The translations under genes were made by a program, and so were the position numbers. Of a stretch of 7,747 bases of DNA, positions 6,883 to 7,747 are shown in pieces. The stretch is taken from the NCBI GenBank assembly GCA_028713795.1, contig JAQTNP010000026.1:1-7747 (forward strand). The letters run 5' to 3'. Every line of letters begins with the position of its first letter. Position 1 is the first letter of the stretch. Source of the DNA: Minisyncoccota bacterium (GTDB lineage: Bacteria; Patescibacteriota; Minisyncoccia; Minisyncoccales; PEYH01). The notes below the pieces were generated by a model that was not told the DNA's origin, did not search any database, and saw only the letters and a list, made by a program, of their open reading frames with translations.

Positions 6883-7290
6883 ATGCGGGTGGTGCTCGAG
6901 ATGAGACTCTTGGACAATGGCAAGCATTCGGGGGTGAACGTTGAGACGACAATTCTCTTTGGTATAGATTATCCACCAGAGGGGATAGTATTAGAGGATT
7001 TTAGGAATGACGGTTTCGTCAACGCAGTCAGATGTCCGCGGGACGGAGAATCGTCATTCTTCAAAGAGCTTCGGATTAGGCACTGTCGGAAGTGCAAAGA
7101 TGTTGCTCTGGGAGTAGAACAGGCGCTAGCCCAGGAGCTACCGATCTTAGCTGGTCTGGGAGAGGCTGTTCATGCTCGGCTTGTTCAACACTTTGCCGGA
7201 ATTCACTGGGCCGAAGAAATCCCCTATCGGAATGCAAGAGTGAACATGGCTTTCTCGATCGCTGAGACACAGTTTGAGGCGGGGCCCTGA
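6883..7290 (+). CDS. Orphan 135-residue protein of unknown function in a GC-rich cassette
   Basis: I do not recognise this protein. It has 135 residues from the ATG with the good ribosome binding site, and no membrane segment or signal peptide, so it is probably cytoplasmic. The N-terminal half looks beta-rich (RVVLEMRLLDNG, then NVETTILFGIDYPP), and the C-terminal half has helix-like stretches rich in Ala and Leu around residues 74-105. Cys51, His67, Cys68 and Cys71 (HCRKC) might bind a metal, but the pattern is incomplete. GC is about 50-55% in sampled lines against about 33% next door, and codons such as CGG, CTC, CTG and GGG are common, unlike the neighbours. This suggests acquisition from elsewhere or selection for high expression. 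It has its own promoter, leader and terminator. Coding is supported by the ribosome binding site and stop placement but not by homology. Confidence 0.65.
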   Translation: MRVVLEMRLLDNGKHSGVNVETTILFGIDYPPEGIVLEDFRNDGFVNAVRCPRDGESSFFKELRIRHCRKCKDVALGVEQALAQELPILAGLGEAVHARLVQHFAGIHWAEEIPYRNARVNMAFSIAETQFEAGP

Positions 7291-7308
7291 GCCCCGCCTT
7301 TCCTCTTT
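7277..7308 (+). terminator. Intrinsic terminator with the stop codon in its loop
   Basis: A perfect 9-bp, almost all-GC stem AGGCGGGGC/GCCCCGCCT (7277-7285 with 7291-7299) has a CCTGA loop (7286-7290) and is followed by a T-rich run to about 7309. The TGA stop of the orphan gene (7288-7290) lies in the loop, so the last three sense codons form the left arm. Confidence 0.9.
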
Positions 7309-7310
7309 TA

Positions 7311-7319
7311 TGCTAGAAT
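7311..7319 (+). promoter_or_regulatory. Extended -10 promoter of the Kelch-type gene, nearly leaderless
   Basis: TG (7311-7312), one base, then TAGAAT (7314-7319). The 13-base run from TAGAAT onward, TAGAATATATTAA, is identical to that before the PGK-like gene (2968-2980). By the rnpB spacing, transcription would start near A7326, two bases before the ATG at 7328. No -35 is evident because that site lies within the preceding terminator. Confidence 0.6.
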
Positions 7320-7327
7320 ATATTAAC

Positions 7328-7747
7328 ATGAATAAAACATTTAAATCTTTCATTGCTCTAGTTATTCTTTTTCTCTTTTTTATCCTACTTTTTTCTGCTA
7401 TTGCATATTTTAAAAAACCTCCAAAAGAAGAAGTTTCAGAAAATACTATTGAAGAAGCAACAACTACGCAAGAAGAAACAGTAAAGATTTTTGATCCAAC
7501 ATTACTTGCATGGAATGAAGCAACATCTTCTGCTAATTGGCAGAAAAGAGATGCTCATACAGGGATAGCTTTTAATGGAAAGCTATGGGTTTTTGGCGGA
7601 GTAAGAGACGGAAAGAAGGCATTGTCATATGAAAGCCATGTTCATGAAAGCGATATCTGGAGCTCTTTAGATGGAATTACCTGGGTTCTGGAAAACGCTA
7701 CTGCCTCTTGGGGCAGAAGAAGAGCTCATGCCATCACTATTTTAAAC
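7328..7747 (+). CDS. Membrane-anchored Kelch-repeat-like protein, N-terminal part (3' partial)
   Basis: The frame is open from an ATG at 7328 to the window edge (140 residues, no stop). Residues 7-27 are a strongly hydrophobic anchor after MNKTFK, so the rest is predicted outside the membrane. Residues 33-53 are an acidic, Thr-rich linker. From residue 70 there is a repeat with Kelch/galactose-oxidase character: WQKRDAHTGIAFNGKLWVFG, the second Gly and an acidic loop, then SDIWSSLDGITWV (108-120). A second repeat seems to start at SWGRRRAHAITILN (127-140). Such beta-propellers bind proteins or carbohydrates at the cell surface. The total number of blades and the C-terminus are outside the window. 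The start is chosen because the -10 element lies directly upstream. Confidence 0.8.
   Translation, partial: MNKTFKSFIALVILFLFFILLFSAIAYFKKPPKEEVSENTIEEATTTQEETVKIFDPTLLAWNEATSSANWQKRDAHTGIAFNGKLWVFGGVRDGKKALSYESHVHESDIWSSLDGITWVLENATASWGRRRAHAITILN

Noticed and set aside
6700..6927. Transposon or integron boundaries around the cassette.
   Set aside because: I looked for matching direct or inverted repeats on both sides of 6809-7309 and saw none convincing; there is no transposase or integrase in the window.
7076..7353. Two reverse-strand frames over the GC-rich cassette that could suggest the gene reads the other way.
   Set aside because: The consensus promoter, perfect Shine-Dalgarno and T-tailed terminator all point to the + strand.
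1..7747. CRISPR array or tandem repeats.
   Set aside because: No regularly spaced repeats were seen on reading; the only recurrent strings are short AT-rich promoter elements.

Overview
The window looks like part of a chromosome from a Patescibacteria (Candidate Phyla Radiation) bacterium, most likely of the Parcubacteria group. This is inferred from four things: AT-rich DNA of roughly one third GC (hand-counted on sample stretches), short intergenic gaps, genes mostly lacking Shine-Dalgarno sequences, and typical families (a split VirD4-like ATPase with its tryptophan-rich membrane partner, a Gmad2-domain surface protein, a probable HARE-type winged-helix protein). All genes lie on the + strand. 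TAA and TGA both end genes at sensible places, so the standard bacterial code fits.

Layout. Positions 2-136 hold the end of a DNA-binding protein. 151-2956 holds a membrane-anchored protein and a VirD4/HerA-type ATPase, 4 bases apart, that probably act as one DNA- or protein-translocating machine. A promoter at the end of the ATPase gene then starts a tight run: a phosphoglycerate kinase-fold protein whose catalytic residues are mostly gone (2980-4164), a short RecJ-like DHH phosphoesterase (4180-5361) and a ribonuclease HI (5354-5788, overlapping by 8 bases). The RNase P RNA gene follows (5824-6194) with its own strong promoter and a hairpin terminator. Next come a Gmad2-domain membrane-anchored protein (6264-6806), a compositionally foreign expression cassette with an orphan small protein (6809-7308), and the start of a membrane-anchored Kelch-type protein cut by the window edge (7328-7747).

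How it fits together. RecJ-like nuclease and RNase HI both act in nucleic-acid processing such as primer and Okazaki-fragment removal; the pseudokinase-like protein placed first in the same unit may support them, but that is a guess. The first pair and the last surface proteins are separate units.

Most notable: (1) an intact gene for an apparently catalytically dead phosphoglycerate kinase; (2) a GC-rich cassette with its own promoter, perfect ribosome binding site, unknown protein and a terminator that contains the stop codon; (3) promoters whose spacing, calibrated on the RNase P RNA 5' end, predicts leaderless mRNAs for at least two genes.
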